64,000 nt of DNA from Opitutaceae bacterium (GTDB taxonomy: Bacteria > Verrucomicrobiota > Verrucomicrobiia > Opitutales > Opitutaceae), in contig JAEUHC010000003.1 of the NCBI GenBank assembly GCA_016794785.1, positions 100,785-164,784 on the forward strand. The letters run 5' to 3'. The position numbers were made by a program, and so were the translations under genes. Shown here piece by piece: positions 29,457 through 38,426 of this stretch; position 1 is the stretch's first letter, and every line of letters starts with the position of its first letter. A model generated the notes under the pieces. The model was not told the origin of the DNA and did not search any database. It saw only the letters and a program-made list of their open reading frames with translations.

Positions 29457-32400
29457 TTACGGCACCTCGTAAACCTCTACGAGTGCGACTCCCGTGGTGT
29501 TGGCGGAGCCGCTTACCAGCGCAGTGTAGCTGCCAGGCGGGAGTGTGAGGAGCACAGCGGAGTCCTTGGAAGGATCAGCCAGCGCAAAGGCGCCTGCCCG
29601 GAGTGCAGTAGCTGCAATTGCAGGTTTATCGGCGCTTGAACTCCAGTCGTCATTCATGGCGACCGTTGCACCGGCGGAGTTGACGATAGTGAGAAGTGGA
29701 TCGGCGAGCGCGCCGCCAACCCCGAAGGGTGCGAGCCCCGGACCAATCGCACGGATGAGCACGGCCGGGGAGGTCGAGCCACGGACCACAAAACCCGCGA
29801 TTAAGGTCCGGCCACCCGGCCCCGCCATTCCGCGAGTGGAGATATTAAGCAGCCGGCGATCACTGGGGAGGAAACTGGCATCATAGACCTCGACGAGCGT
29901 GATGCCCGTGGTCGGCGTGCCGTTGGCGAAGACCTGCGCGGTGTAGGCGCCTGGCGCGAGTGTAGCGACGAACGCGGCCTCCAGAGGCGACTGTAAGGCA
30001 AACGCACCGACGCGCGCTCCGGTAGCCGCGACGTTCGCCCGGTTGATTGAGGACGAGCCTTCCGACGCGGAGCCGAACCAATTGTCGTTTGTGCCCACGA
30101 CTGTTCCGTCGCTGCGGAACAGCGCAAGGTGAGGATCCGTGATGGCTCCGCCGACGCCGAAGGCCGCGAGGCCCGGGCCCGTGGCGCGCACGAGCACACT
30201 GGTATGTGCCGTGCCGCCGAGCACGAACCCTGCGGTGAGGACATTGCCTCCGGGGCCGGTCTCTCCGCGCGTGGAGATATTTAAAAGCCGGCTCGCGACA
30301 GAAGTGGCGGCAGGCCGCAGCCGCAGCAACGGACCGATTGTCAGATCATCGAAATGGCTGAAGCCGCCGCCCACGAGCACCGCACCGTCGGGCTCCACGA
30401 GGAGGGATGTGATCGGCGCGGAGGGGCCGGTGCCCACGCTGAACGCCGGATCGATCGTGCCCGAAGGGGTGAATCGCTGCATAAGGTGGCGTTGGATGAC
30501 GGGGCCGAATTGAAGCCGCAGCCATTCGGTGTAGCCGACCAGCGTCCGGCCTAGGGCATCGACGGTGACGGCCGAGATGTCCGCGTTCGCACCAAGCGCG
30601 AGTTCAAAGTCGGGATCGAAATTTCCATCGGCCCGGAGCCGACGGAGCGTGTAGGTCGCTTGGAGGCCGGGGATGAAATCGGGTCGCGAAAAACCGACCA
30701 TGACCCCGCCGTTGGCCAGCCCCGTGAGCAGGCGAATCCGGTCGTTGGTCGCGAGCTGAGCCGGGAGAAACGCCGGATCGAATGCCCCGTCCGCCGCGAG
30801 GGCCGCGAGGTTGTTGCGCCGTTGTCCGGCCATGGTCGTGAATTCGCCGGCCACGAACACACCGCCGTCCGCACGCAGCGCGAATGCCCGCACCGGACCG
30901 TTGGTGCCGTTCGCACCGAACGCGGGATCGAGCGAGCCATCGGCGCGCAGGGCTGCGAGGTTTCCCCGGCTGACGCCGTTCACCAAGGAAAAATTGCCGC
31001 CGATGACCACGCGCCCATCCGGCAAGGCCAGGAGCGCATCGATGGTCGCGCCCGCGCTGAGAGTCGGATTAAACGAGGCGTCGAGCGCGCCATTTGCCGA
31101 GAAGCGCGCGATCCCAGGGCGCGGCGAGGTGCCGACCGCCGTGAATGTGCCACCCACCACAACCGCACCGTTGGGCAGGACCGCCAGCTTGGCGGAGTTG
31201 GCCGTGACCTCGGAGTTGAAAACTCTCCAGAGGATCGGGGCCGACGGACGGAAGGACGCGTCGAGCGTGCCGTCGGGCAAGAGTCGGGCCAGGCTGGGTC
31301 GCGTCGCCTCGTTGATGACAGTGAATCCCCCGGCGACGACGATGCGGCCGTCGGCTTGCCGCGCCGCCGTGAGGAAGATGGGCGCCTTCGGCTGGCCAGC
31401 GCGGAAGGTCGGGTCCGGCGTTCCGTCCGCATTGAGCCGCAACAGGGCGCCTGACTGCGGCCCCGTTTTTCCCGATAGGAGAATTTTTCCATCCGGTTGC
31501 ACCGCCAAATTCGTGATCGTTCCCAAGGCAGCAGCACCGGGCATGAAGGATTGGTCGAGCGTGCCGTCGGGCTTGATGCGGACGAGATTGAGAAAAGGCA
31601 CGCCGTTGAAGCTCGTGAAACCGCCACCGGCAAGGACGTGGCCATCGGGCTGCACCGCGAGGGCGTAAATTTCCTCATCGCTGCCCGTCTCGGTGCCGAA
31701 AGTGACATCTGGCGAGCCATCGGCATTCAAGCGGAACAACGCGTCCGGCAGGCTGCTGAAAGCGACCGTCTTGCCGCTGGGGAGAGGTTGGATGCAGGTG
31801 ATGATCCCGCGTTGATTGGCGAAGAAAGAGGTGTCCACCGTGCCGTTGGGGTTGAGCCTCGCGAGGCCCCTATACGGCGTTCCGTCAAACTGGGTGAAGA
31901 ATCCGCCGACGAGAATCTTGCCGTCGGCTTGCACCGCAACGGCCCGGATCGATCCATTGCGCGGGCCAGTGCCGGGATCGAACGAGCGATCACGCGAGCC
32001 ATCGCGATTGACCCGGACAATGCTGTCTCCGGCCATCACGACCTTCCCATCGGTTTGCATCGCAATTGCGGACACCTGAGCGCCACCGCCCAAATTCGCC
32101 TCAAGGCTGCCATCCGACCGCAAGAGGAAGGCAGTGCCGCTGTCGGTCCAAAGCACGATCTTTCCATCGGGTGCCACGACGGCGGAAACGACCGAGGGCA
32201 GATTCGGCGCAAGCGAGTATGTCGCATCGAGCGAGTCGTCCGTGTTGTAGCGCACTCGCGCGTCGTCGGCCAGAATCTTGCCGTCCGGTTGCAACGCTGT
32301 GAAGCTACCACCGGTGCGACCATCGCTGATCACGGGTAAGAATCCTGAGTCGAGCCGCACGTTGAGCGTTGGGTTTTGCTCCTGCGCGTGAAAGGAGTGG

Positions 32401-32504
32401 AACGCAGTCGTAGCCAGCGCGACGGGAAGAAGGCCGCGACGAAGAAGGGAGCAAGCGTTAATCACAATACTAGCTATGACAATAGATGCACCGAAACCCG
32501 CCAT
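29457..32504 (-). CDS. secreted delta-60 repeat protein with C-terminal tandem domain
   Basis: 1015 residues from ATG 32504. An N-terminal hydrophobic export region (about 1-40) ends near FHSFHA-QEQNP. Residues about 65-730 are delta-60 (beta-propeller-like) repeats, each with a core such as QPDGKILV.G.F...N G...R.L.NGT.D.SF. The last ~270 residues are two copies of a domain starting RLLNISTRG and containing AGFV..G....VL(V/I)RA.GPGLA.FGVGGA..DP, which is frequent at the ends of secreted proteins in this phylum. Likely displayed or exported; function unknown. It ends 35 bp from convergent rnc. An 87-bp gap separates its start from divergent mfd. Confidence 0.88.
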   Translation of the reverse strand: MAGFGASIVIASIVINACSLLRRGLLPVALATTAFHSFHAQEQNPTLNVRLDSGFLPVISDGRTGGSFTALQPDGKILADDARVRYNTDDSLDATYSLAPNLPSVVSAVVAPDGKIVLWTDSGTAFLLRSDGSLEANLGGGAQVSAIAMQTDGKVVMAGDSIVRVNRDGSRDRSFDPGTGPRNGSIRAVAVQADGKILVGGFFTQFDGTPYRGLARLNPNGTVDTSFFANQRGIITCIQPLPSGKTVAFSSLPDALFRLNADGSPDVTFGTETGSDEEIYALAVQPDGHVLAGGGFTSFNGVPFLNLVRIKPDGTLDQSFMPGAAALGTITNLAVQPDGKILLSGKTGPQSGALLRLNADGTPDPTFRAGQPKAPIFLTAARQADGRIVVAGGFTVINEATRPSLARLLPDGTLDASFRPSAPILWRVFNSEVTANSAKLAVLPNGAVVVGGTFTAVGTSPRPGIARFSANGALDASFNPTLSAGATIDALLALPDGRVVIGGNFSLVNGVSRGNLAALRADGSLDPAFGANGTNGPVRAFALRADGGVFVAGEFTTMAGQRRNNLAALAADGAFDPAFLPAQLATNDRIRLLTGLANGGVMVGFSRPDFIPGLQATYTLRRLRADGNFDPDFELALGANADISAVTVDALGRTLVGYTEWLRLQFGPVIQRHLMQRFTPSGTIDPAFSVGTGPSAPITSLLVEPDGAVLVGGGFSHFDDLTIGPLLRLRPAATSVASRLLNISTRGETGPGGNVLTAGFVLGGTAHTSVLVRATGPGLAAFGVGGAITDPHLALFRSDGTVVGTNDNWFGSASEGSSSINRANVAATGARVGAFALQSPLEAAFVATLAPGAYTAQVFANGTPTTGITLVEVYDASFLPSDRRLLNISTRGMAGPGGRTLIAGFVVRGSTSPAVLIRAIGPGLAPFGVGGALADPLLTIVNSAGATVAMNDDWSSSADKPAIAATALRAGAFALADPSKDSAVLLTLPPGSYTALVSGSANTTGVALVEVYEVP

Positions 32505-32591
32505 CGGCAAACGGCGTTTTTCCGGACGCGCGGCTTGCGTAGGGCCGGGTGGGCCCACGATACGATACGGCTCCTGTTTTCGCCGCTCCCG

Positions 32592-35500
32592 ATGCCCTCC
32601 TTCACCCTGCCACGCCACAAACACACCGGCGTGTGCCCGTCCGCGCGCGGCGCGGTGATCGCGGCGCTGACGCGGGCGCATCCCGCGCCGGTGTGGCTCG
32701 TCGTCGCGGAGCACCTGCGGGCGGCCGAGCAGCTGGCGGAGGACATCGCCTTCTTTCACGAGGCGCAGGGTGGCGGCGCGGCGCTGCGCACGCTGGCGTT
32801 TCCCGAGGCGATGCCCGGCGGGGGCGACATGCGCGAGGCCTTCGCGGCCTCGAGCGATCGGCTGACGGTGCTCTCGCGGCTGCGCGCGCTGCGCGGCATG
32901 GCGCGGGCGCCGGACACGCTCGTCGTCGTGACGACGCCCGCGGCGCTGCTCCAGCCGGTGCCGGCGCTGGAGGAGTTTGCCACGCGGGAGCTCACGCTCA
33001 CGCGCGGGCAGGCGCAGTCTTTTCAGGCGCTGATCGAGGCGCTGCATGCGCTCGACTACGATTCCGAGCCGGTGTGCGAGGCGCCCGGGCACTACGCCGT
33101 GCGCGGCGGGATCATCGATGTCTATCCGGTAACGGCCACGCGGCCGGTCCGCCTCGATTTCTTCGGCGACGAGATCGAGTCGATCCGCGAATTCGATCCG
33201 GTCACGCAACGCTCCGGCGCGAGCCTCGAGAGCGTGGCGCTCGCGGCCTCGCCGCGGGTGCGGCTGGCGGAATCGCGGACGGGGATGGCCGACTACCTGT
33301 CGCCGGGAACGCACCTGCTGTGCGTGGAGCCGGCGGCGCTCGACGCGGCGTTCAGCGCGCTGGCGCGCGCGGGCGGCGAGGGAGTGCTCCCGTTGCTCGG
33401 GCGCTGCGCGGCGGCGTTTGGCGTGAGCGACCTCGACGAGGCGAGCTGGCTGTTTGACGGCGAGACGCAGGAGACGACGTGGGACACGGAAAGCCTCGTG
33501 CATCACCGGCGTTATCCCGACGATGCGCTCGTGGCGCAGGAGCGGCTGAGCGTGGAGGAGGATGCGCGGCGGGAGTTTCTGCGCCAGATCGCGGCGTGGC
33601 GGAAAGCCGGCTACGACCTCGCGATCGTCTCGGCCAAGGAGGGCGAGGAGCAGCGCGCGCAGGAAATCCTCGCCGACGATCCGGCGCTGAAGGAGCTCAA
33701 GCCCCGCTGGCTGCGCGGCGGGATGAACGAAGGGTTTCGGATGACGTTTCGCGAGGGGGCCAGATTGACTTGGATGGAGCCGGGGCGCCCCCGCCCCGGT
33801 CGGCCCGGACGCGGCGAGGGCGCCGCATCCCCAGCGGAATCCGCCGGCCTGGTCGTCGTCACCGAGACGGAGATTTTCGGGCGGCAGCGTCAGCGCCGCG
33901 CGCTGCCGAGCTCGCGCGCGGTCGCGCAGCGGGCGCAGGTTGATCAGCTGCTCGATTTTGCGGAGCTGGTCGAGGGCGACTTCGTGGTGCATCTCCAGCA
34001 CGGCATCGCGCACTACCGCGGGCTCACCAAGCTCGACACCGCGCAGGGCATCCGCGAGGTGATCTCGCTGGAGTTCGACGACCACGTGACGCTGCACGTG
34101 CCGCTCCAGGAATCGCACCTGATCAGCCGCTACGTGGGGTTGAGCAAGGCGCGGCCGCAGCTCGGGCGCATCGGCTCGGGCCGGTGGGAAAAAGCCCGGC
34201 AGGCCGCGGAGCGCGCGACCATCGACCTCGCGGCGGAGCTGCTGCGCATCCAGGCGGCGCGCGAGGCGCAGCCGGGCCACGCGTTTGCCGCCGACAACAC
34301 GTGGCAGAAGGAATTCGAGGCCTCGTTTCCCTTCACCGAGACGCCGGATCAGTTGCGCGCGATTGAGGCGGCCAAGTCGGACATGGAGATGACGCGGCCG
34401 ATGGACCGCCTGATCTGCGGCGATGTGGGCTTCGGCAAGACCGAGGTCGCGATCCGGGCGGCGTTCAAGGCGGTGCAGGGCGGCCGGCAGGTGGCGGTGC
34501 TGGTGCCCACGACGGTGCTGGCGCAGCAGCACCTGAACACGTTTCGCGAGCGCATGGCCGGCTACCCGGTGGCGGTGGAGATGCTGAGCCGGTTTCGCTC
34601 GCGGGCGGACCTGAAGAAAATCGTCGAGGCCACGAACGCCGGGCAGGTGGACATCCTCATCGGCACGCACCGGCTGCTGCAGCGCGACGTGGTCTTCAAG
34701 GAACTCGGCCTCGTGATCATCGACGAGGAGCAGCGCTTCGGCGTGAAGCACAAGGAGGTCTTCAAGCGCATGCGCGCGACCGTGGATGTGCTCTCGATGA
34801 GCGCCACGCCCATCCCGCGCACGCTCTACATGGCGCTCACCGGCGCCCGTGATCTCAGCGTGATCGAGACGGCGCCGGCCAACCGGCACCCGATCCAGAC
34901 CATCGTGAAGACCTACGACGAGAAAATCGTCGTGGACGCGATTCAGTTCGAGCTGCGGCGCGGCGGGCAGGTTTTCTATCTCCACAACCGCGTGCAGACG
35001 ATCGACCTCGTCGCGGCCCGGCTGCGCGAACTCATGCCTGGTGTCACAGTGGGCGTGGGCCACGGGCAGATGGATGCCGACGAACTGGAGCAGGTGATGA
35101 CGGAGTTTGTCGCGGGCCGCTACCAAGTGCTCGTCTCGACGACGATCATCGAGAGCGGCCTGGATATCCCCAACAGCAACACGATCATCATCGAGGGCGC
35201 GGATCGGTTCGGGCTTTCGCAGCTTTATCAGCTCCGCGGGCGGGTGGGGCGCTTCAAACACCAGGCCTACGCCTACCTGCTGCTGCACCGCCACACGCGC
35301 CTGCTCGAGATCGCGCGCCAGCGGCTCACGGCGATGCGGCAGCACAACCAGCTCGGCGCGGGCTTCCGGATCGCGATGCGCGACCTCGAGCTGCGCGGCG
35401 CGGGCAACCTCCTCGGCTCGGAGCAGAGCGGGCACATCGTGGGCGTGGGCTTTGAGCTCTACTGCCAGCTCCTCCGGCAATCGGTCGCGCGCCTGCGCGG

Positions 35501-36023
35501 CGACAAGACCGCCGCCGCGATCCGGGCCAACGTGAAGCTGGATTTCGTGTTTGTGGGGGAGGGGGCAGGGGCGGGCGCGGCCACCGGCCGGCATACGGAC
35601 GGCTACACCGCCCTCAAGGACGCGGAGGATGAGCAGGTTGTGGAGGTGGCCCCGATTCAGGCGCGCATCCCGACGGCCTACGTCGGCGAGACGCGCTTGC
35701 GCATCGATTTCTACCGTAAACTGGCGCTCGCCGACTCCCCCGCCACCCTGAAACAGATCGAGTCCGACCTGCGGGATCGGTTCGGGAAATTTGGCGACGA
35801 GGTGAAGGCGCTCCTCCTCGTGACCGAGATCCGCGTGCGGGCGGAACAAAAGGGCATCGTTTCCGTCGAAACCGACGCCAACCGCCTGAAGTGCCTGCGC
35901 CACTCCGGCCGCCGGGATGACTGGGTGCAGGTGGGCACCCGGTTTCCGCGGTTGACCGCCCTCAAGCCCCTCCTACGTTTGCGCGAAATCATTTCTTTCC
36001 TTAATAATCTGCCGAACCCATGA
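32592..36023 (+). CDS. mfd: transcription-repair coupling factor
   Basis: 1143 residues, normal length. Pushes stalled RNA polymerase off DNA and recruits UvrA. The N-terminal UvrB-like part includes HYAVRGGIIDVYP. The polymerase-interaction domain starts near residue 455 (ELVEGDFVVHLQHGIAHYRG). The helicase has Walker A ICGDVGFGKTEVA (about 608) and IIDEEQRFGVKHKE, then motif V/VI ESGLDIPNSNT and QLRGRVGR. The C-terminal TRCF domain covers about 1000-1120. Around residues 396-420 an Arg/Pro/Gly-rich stretch (RPRPGRPGRGEG) is encoded by a small palindrome and looks inserted. The stop overlaps the surA-like start by four bases. Confidence 0.97.
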   Translation: MPSFTLPRHKHTGVCPSARGAVIAALTRAHPAPVWLVVAEHLRAAEQLAEDIAFFHEAQGGGAALRTLAFPEAMPGGGDMREAFAASSDRLTVLSRLRALRGMARAPDTLVVVTTPAALLQPVPALEEFATRELTLTRGQAQSFQALIEALHALDYDSEPVCEAPGHYAVRGGIIDVYPVTATRPVRLDFFGDEIESIREFDPVTQRSGASLESVALAASPRVRLAESRTGMADYLSPGTHLLCVEPAALDAAFSALARAGGEGVLPLLGRCAAAFGVSDLDEASWLFDGETQETTWDTESLVHHRRYPDDALVAQERLSVEEDARREFLRQIAAWRKAGYDLAIVSAKEGEEQRAQEILADDPALKELKPRWLRGGMNEGFRMTFREGARLTWMEPGRPRPGRPGRGEGAASPAESAGLVVVTETEIFGRQRQRRALPSSRAVAQRAQVDQLLDFAELVEGDFVVHLQHGIAHYRGLTKLDTAQGIREVISLEFDDHVTLHVPLQESHLISRYVGLSKARPQLGRIGSGRWEKARQAAERATIDLAAELLRIQAAREAQPGHAFAADNTWQKEFEASFPFTETPDQLRAIEAAKSDMEMTRPMDRLICGDVGFGKTEVAIRAAFKAVQGGRQVAVLVPTTVLAQQHLNTFRERMAGYPVAVEMLSRFRSRADLKKIVEATNAGQVDILIGTHRLLQRDVVFKELGLVIIDEEQRFGVKHKEVFKRMRATVDVLSMSATPIPRTLYMALTGARDLSVIETAPANRHPIQTIVKTYDEKIVVDAIQFELRRGGQVFYLHNRVQTIDLVAARLRELMPGVTVGVGHGQMDADELEQVMTEFVAGRYQVLVSTTIIESGLDIPNSNTIIIEGADRFGLSQLYQLRGRVGRFKHQAYAYLLLHRHTRLLEIARQRLTAMRQHNQLGAGFRIAMRDLELRGAGNLLGSEQSGHIVGVGFELYCQLLRQSVARLRGDKTAAAIRANVKLDFVFVGEGAGAGAATGRHTDGYTALKDAEDEQVVEVAPIQARIPTAYVGETRLRIDFYRKLALADSPATLKQIESDLRDRFGKFGDEVKALLLVTEIRVRAEQKGIVSVETDANRLKCLRHSGRRDDWVQVGTRFPRLTALKPLLRLREIISFLNNLPNP
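33780..33835. repeat. small GC palindrome within mfd
   Basis: Perfect inverted repeat CCGGGGCG-CCCC-CGCCCCGG (33780-33799). Outer partial complementarity (GGCGCCC... / ...GGGCGCC) reaches to about 33830. It encodes a low-complexity Pro/Gly/Arg stretch at a domain boundary. Confidence 0.55.
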
Positions 36024-37030
36024 CGCTCCGCCGCAGTTTAGTCGTTTTGTCCCTGGCCGTCGCGCCGGCGTTTGCGCAAACGGCCGCGCCGGCGACCTCC
36101 GCCAGCAGCACGGTCGCCGAGAACATGAACCTCCGGTTCGCCAACGGCATCGTGGCCGTGGCCGAGGAAAAAATCATCACCGTCGCCGATGTGATGCAAT
36201 ACATCGGGCCGCTCATCCCCCAGATCCAGTCCACGGCCAAGGACCAAAAGGACTTTGAGCAGCAGCTCATGCAGCTGCAGGACAGCGCGATTCAGGACCT
36301 CATCGACCGCGTCCTGATCGTGAAGGAGTTTCGCAAGGACGAGAAACGCAACATCCCGCAGCACTACGTGGACAACGCGATCTCCGACGAGATCGCGGAG
36401 CGCTTCGAAGGTGACCGTTCCAAGTATCTCGCCTTCCTCAAGGCCAAGGGCCAGACGCAGCGCGACTATCGCCGGGAAAAGGAAGAGGACATCATCTTCT
36501 CCTACATGCAGGGCCAGCAGCGGAAATCGCAGAGCGTGGTGAGCCCCGTCCGCATCGAGACCTACTACAACGAGAACAAGGATCGGTTCTACCAGGAGGA
36601 CGCCGTGCACATGCGCCTCATCACTCTTACGCGCACTGACAGCGAGACCGACCAAACACTCACAGAGAAGGCGAATCTCATTATTGCCCGCTTCAAGGCC
36701 GGCGAGAAATTTGAGGACTTGGCGAAGGAGTTGAGCACGGATGCCAAACGCTCGAAAGGCGGCGATTACCTCTGGTTAAAGCGCTCGGACTTCAGAAAGG
36801 AATTCAGCGAACCTGCGTTCGAGCTGAAGAAGGGCGAAATATCCAAGGTAATTCTCCTACCCGAGGCCGCCTACCTCATCTACGCCGAGGACCGCAAGTA
36901 TGCCGGCATCCAACCCATTGACGAGGTGCGCGAGCAAATCGAGCGGCTGCTGGTGCAGCAAATGGGCCGCTCCAGCCAGGAGAAGTGGCTCGAGCGCCTC
37001 CGGCGCAACGGCTACGTGAAGCATTATTGA
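36020..37030 (+). CDS. SurA-like periplasmic peptidyl-prolyl isomerase/chaperone
   Basis: 336 residues with a signal peptide (MTLRRSLVVLSLAVAPAFA-Q). SurA N-terminal part: NGIVAVAEEKIITVADVMQYI and a long helical segment up to about 170. A parvulin domain follows at about 195-300 (VHMRLITLTR, FKAGEKFEDLAKELS, KGGDYLWLKRSDF, FELKKGEISKVI). Helps outer-membrane proteins fold. Translationally coupled to mfd by an ATGA overlap, an order seen in relatives. The short form has one parvulin domain rather than two as in E. coli SurA. Confidence 0.9.
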   Translation: MTLRRSLVVLSLAVAPAFAQTAAPATSASSTVAENMNLRFANGIVAVAEEKIITVADVMQYIGPLIPQIQSTAKDQKDFEQQLMQLQDSAIQDLIDRVLIVKEFRKDEKRNIPQHYVDNAISDEIAERFEGDRSKYLAFLKAKGQTQRDYRREKEEDIIFSYMQGQQRKSQSVVSPVRIETYYNENKDRFYQEDAVHMRLITLTRTDSETDQTLTEKANLIIARFKAGEKFEDLAKELSTDAKRSKGGDYLWLKRSDFRKEFSEPAFELKKGEISKVILLPEAAYLIYAEDRKYAGIQPIDEVREQIERLLVQQMGRSSQEKWLERLRRNGYVKHY

Positions 37031-37153
37031 GCCCCTGACAGATGGGGGTTGGCCCTGCTCGGGAAAGCAGGGCCCGACGGGTCAGCGGTCACCCGCGTCG
37101 CAAACCTGCACGCAGGATTGGCAGGCGCTCATTTTCCCGCCACACCCGACCGC

Positions 37154-37879
37154 GTGTCCGAGGAACTTGATCAATCCCCGTCCAACCGGCTGCGCGCGTT
37201 GGCCGTCGCCGAGCGGCCCCAAGAACGGCTGCAGCGCTTTGGCGCCGCCTCACTCAGCGACGGGGAATTGCTGGCCATGCTGTTGCGCAGCGGCACGCGT
37301 GGGCAGGATGTGATGACGCTCGCGACGCGGCTCATCCAAGAGGCGGGTTCGCTTGCCGGCCTGATTACGTGGCAGGAGAGGGATTTCCGCCGCCTCAAGG
37401 GTATCGGGCGGGTGAAGGCCCTGCAACTCATGGCTGTGATGGAAGTGGCGCGCCGGGTGATCGGCCAGCAGGCCGGCGAGGCGCCGCTGCTGAACCGCCC
37501 GGATTTGATTCACGAGTATTGCCAGCATTTCGCGGCGGGCCTGGAGGTGGAGAAATTCTGGGTGCTCTGCCTCAACGCCAAGCGCCGCCTGCTCAAGCGC
37601 GTCGAGGTCACCTCCGGCACGGCGATGGCCACGCTTGCGCATCCGCGGGAGATATTCCGGGTGGCGGTGCGCGAGGGTGCGGCAGCGATCGTCTGCGTCC
37701 ATAACCACCCGAGCGGCGATCCATCGCCCAGTCCCGACGATTTCCGGGTCACGCGCACTTTGCGCGAGGCGGCCCGCACGATGGAAATCCCGCTGGAGGA
37801 CCATGTGATCATCGGCCGCCGGGCCTCGGACCCCGTGGGGCGGGGTTATCACAGCTTTCGCGAGGCCGGGATGGTTTGA
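37154..37879 (+). CDS. radC: RadC-family JAB/MPN-domain protein
   Basis: 241 residues from GTG 37154; a TTG much further upstream is less likely. N-terminal helix-hairpin-helix region (LLAMLLRSGTRGQDVMTLATRL and FRRLKGIGRVKALQLMAVMEVARR). The JAMM metal motif is complete: HNHPSGDPSPSPDD (HxH-x7-S-x2-D). Despite its name a direct role in repair is not established for the family. The repeat-rich region 37905-38213 begins 25 bases after its stop. Confidence 0.94.
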   Translation: MSEELDQSPSNRLRALAVAERPQERLQRFGAASLSDGELLAMLLRSGTRGQDVMTLATRLIQEAGSLAGLITWQERDFRRLKGIGRVKALQLMAVMEVARRVIGQQAGEAPLLNRPDLIHEYCQHFAAGLEVEKFWVLCLNAKRRLLKRVEVTSGTAMATLAHPREIFRVAVREGAAAIVCVHNHPSGDPSPSPDDFRVTRTLREAARTMEIPLEDHVIIGRRASDPVGRGYHSFREAGMV

Positions 37880-37904
37880 TCCAAGGTCTCTTCGCTTCTG
37901 GCCT

Positions 37905-37978
37905 GTCATTGCGAGGAGCGGAGCGACGAAGCAATCCAGCTGGATTGCCACGGCGCGCTGCGCGCACCTCGCAATGAC
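37905..37978. repeat. 74-bp palindromic repeat (TCATTGCGAG type), copy 2
   Basis: Exact reverse complement of 16581-16654 over all 74 bases. Flanking similarity includes AAGCGAAG on one side and AAGCGGACGTTGG on the other. Part of the gene-free stretch 37880-38253. Confidence 0.9.
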
Positions 37979-38041
37979 AAAGGTCAAAAAGGAAGCGGAC
38001 GTTGGCATGATCAACGTCCCTCATGGTCTGGACTTTTCCGT

Positions 38042-38090
38042 TGTAGGCCCGCCCGCTGGGCGGGCAACCCGGCCAACGGCCGGGCCTACA
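38042..38090. repeat. palindromic element with TGTAGGCCCG edges
   Basis: TGTAGGCCCG ... CGGGCCTACA are the outer arms. They enclose GCCCGC-TG-GGCGGGC and CCCGGCC-AAC-GGCCGGG hairpins. Same edge style (GTAG...CTAC) as the elements at 5701, 8646, 13081 and 47221. Confidence 0.85.
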
Positions 38091-38140
38091 GCCTAAAAAC
38101 CAGGGGACGTTGGTCTGAACGGACGCGAGCGGTGGCTTGG

Positions 38141-38213
38141 GGTAAGACGGTGACTCCGCTCGCCGCCGTTTGCGGCTGCGCCCACGGGCGCGGAGCGGAG
38201 TCCGCGCCCTACC
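38141..38213. repeat. palindromic element with GACTCCGCTC arms
   Basis: GACTCCGCTC (38152-38161) and GAGCGGAGTC (38193-38202) are exact complements around an inner GCCGC/GCGGC hairpin. The right edge is GCCCTACC. Third palindrome in the stretch between radC and tRNA-Tyr. Confidence 0.8.
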
Positions 38214-38228
38214 GCGGGCAAGAGGTCG

Positions 38229-38247
38229 AAAACCAACGGGGCGTTGG
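38229..38247 (-). terminator. probable terminator of tRNA-Tyr
   Basis: On the tRNA strand CCAACG-CCC-CGTTGG is followed by TTTT, seven bases past the CCA end. The stem is short (6 bp) but placed as expected. Confidence 0.55.
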
Positions 38248-38253
38248 CTAAAA

Positions 38254-38339
<86 letters not shown>

Positions 38340-38426
38340 AAAAAAGGGACGCGGAACGTCGCGAGTCCGCCGGGCAACGGCAAGGATTTTTTGCGCGTTG
38401 TCCGCGAAGCCGCGCCGCGGTGCGGT

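Noticed and set aside
29457..35903. A reverse-strand reading frame open for about 6.4 kb across mfd
   Set aside because: Only 29457-32504 has protein-like repeats and a signal peptide. The rest is antisense to mfd, a clear real gene, and is open because GC-rich codons leave few stops.
37880..38253. CRISPR-like array near tRNA-Tyr
   Set aside because: The palindromes differ from each other and there is no repeat-spacer periodicity; no cas gene is present.
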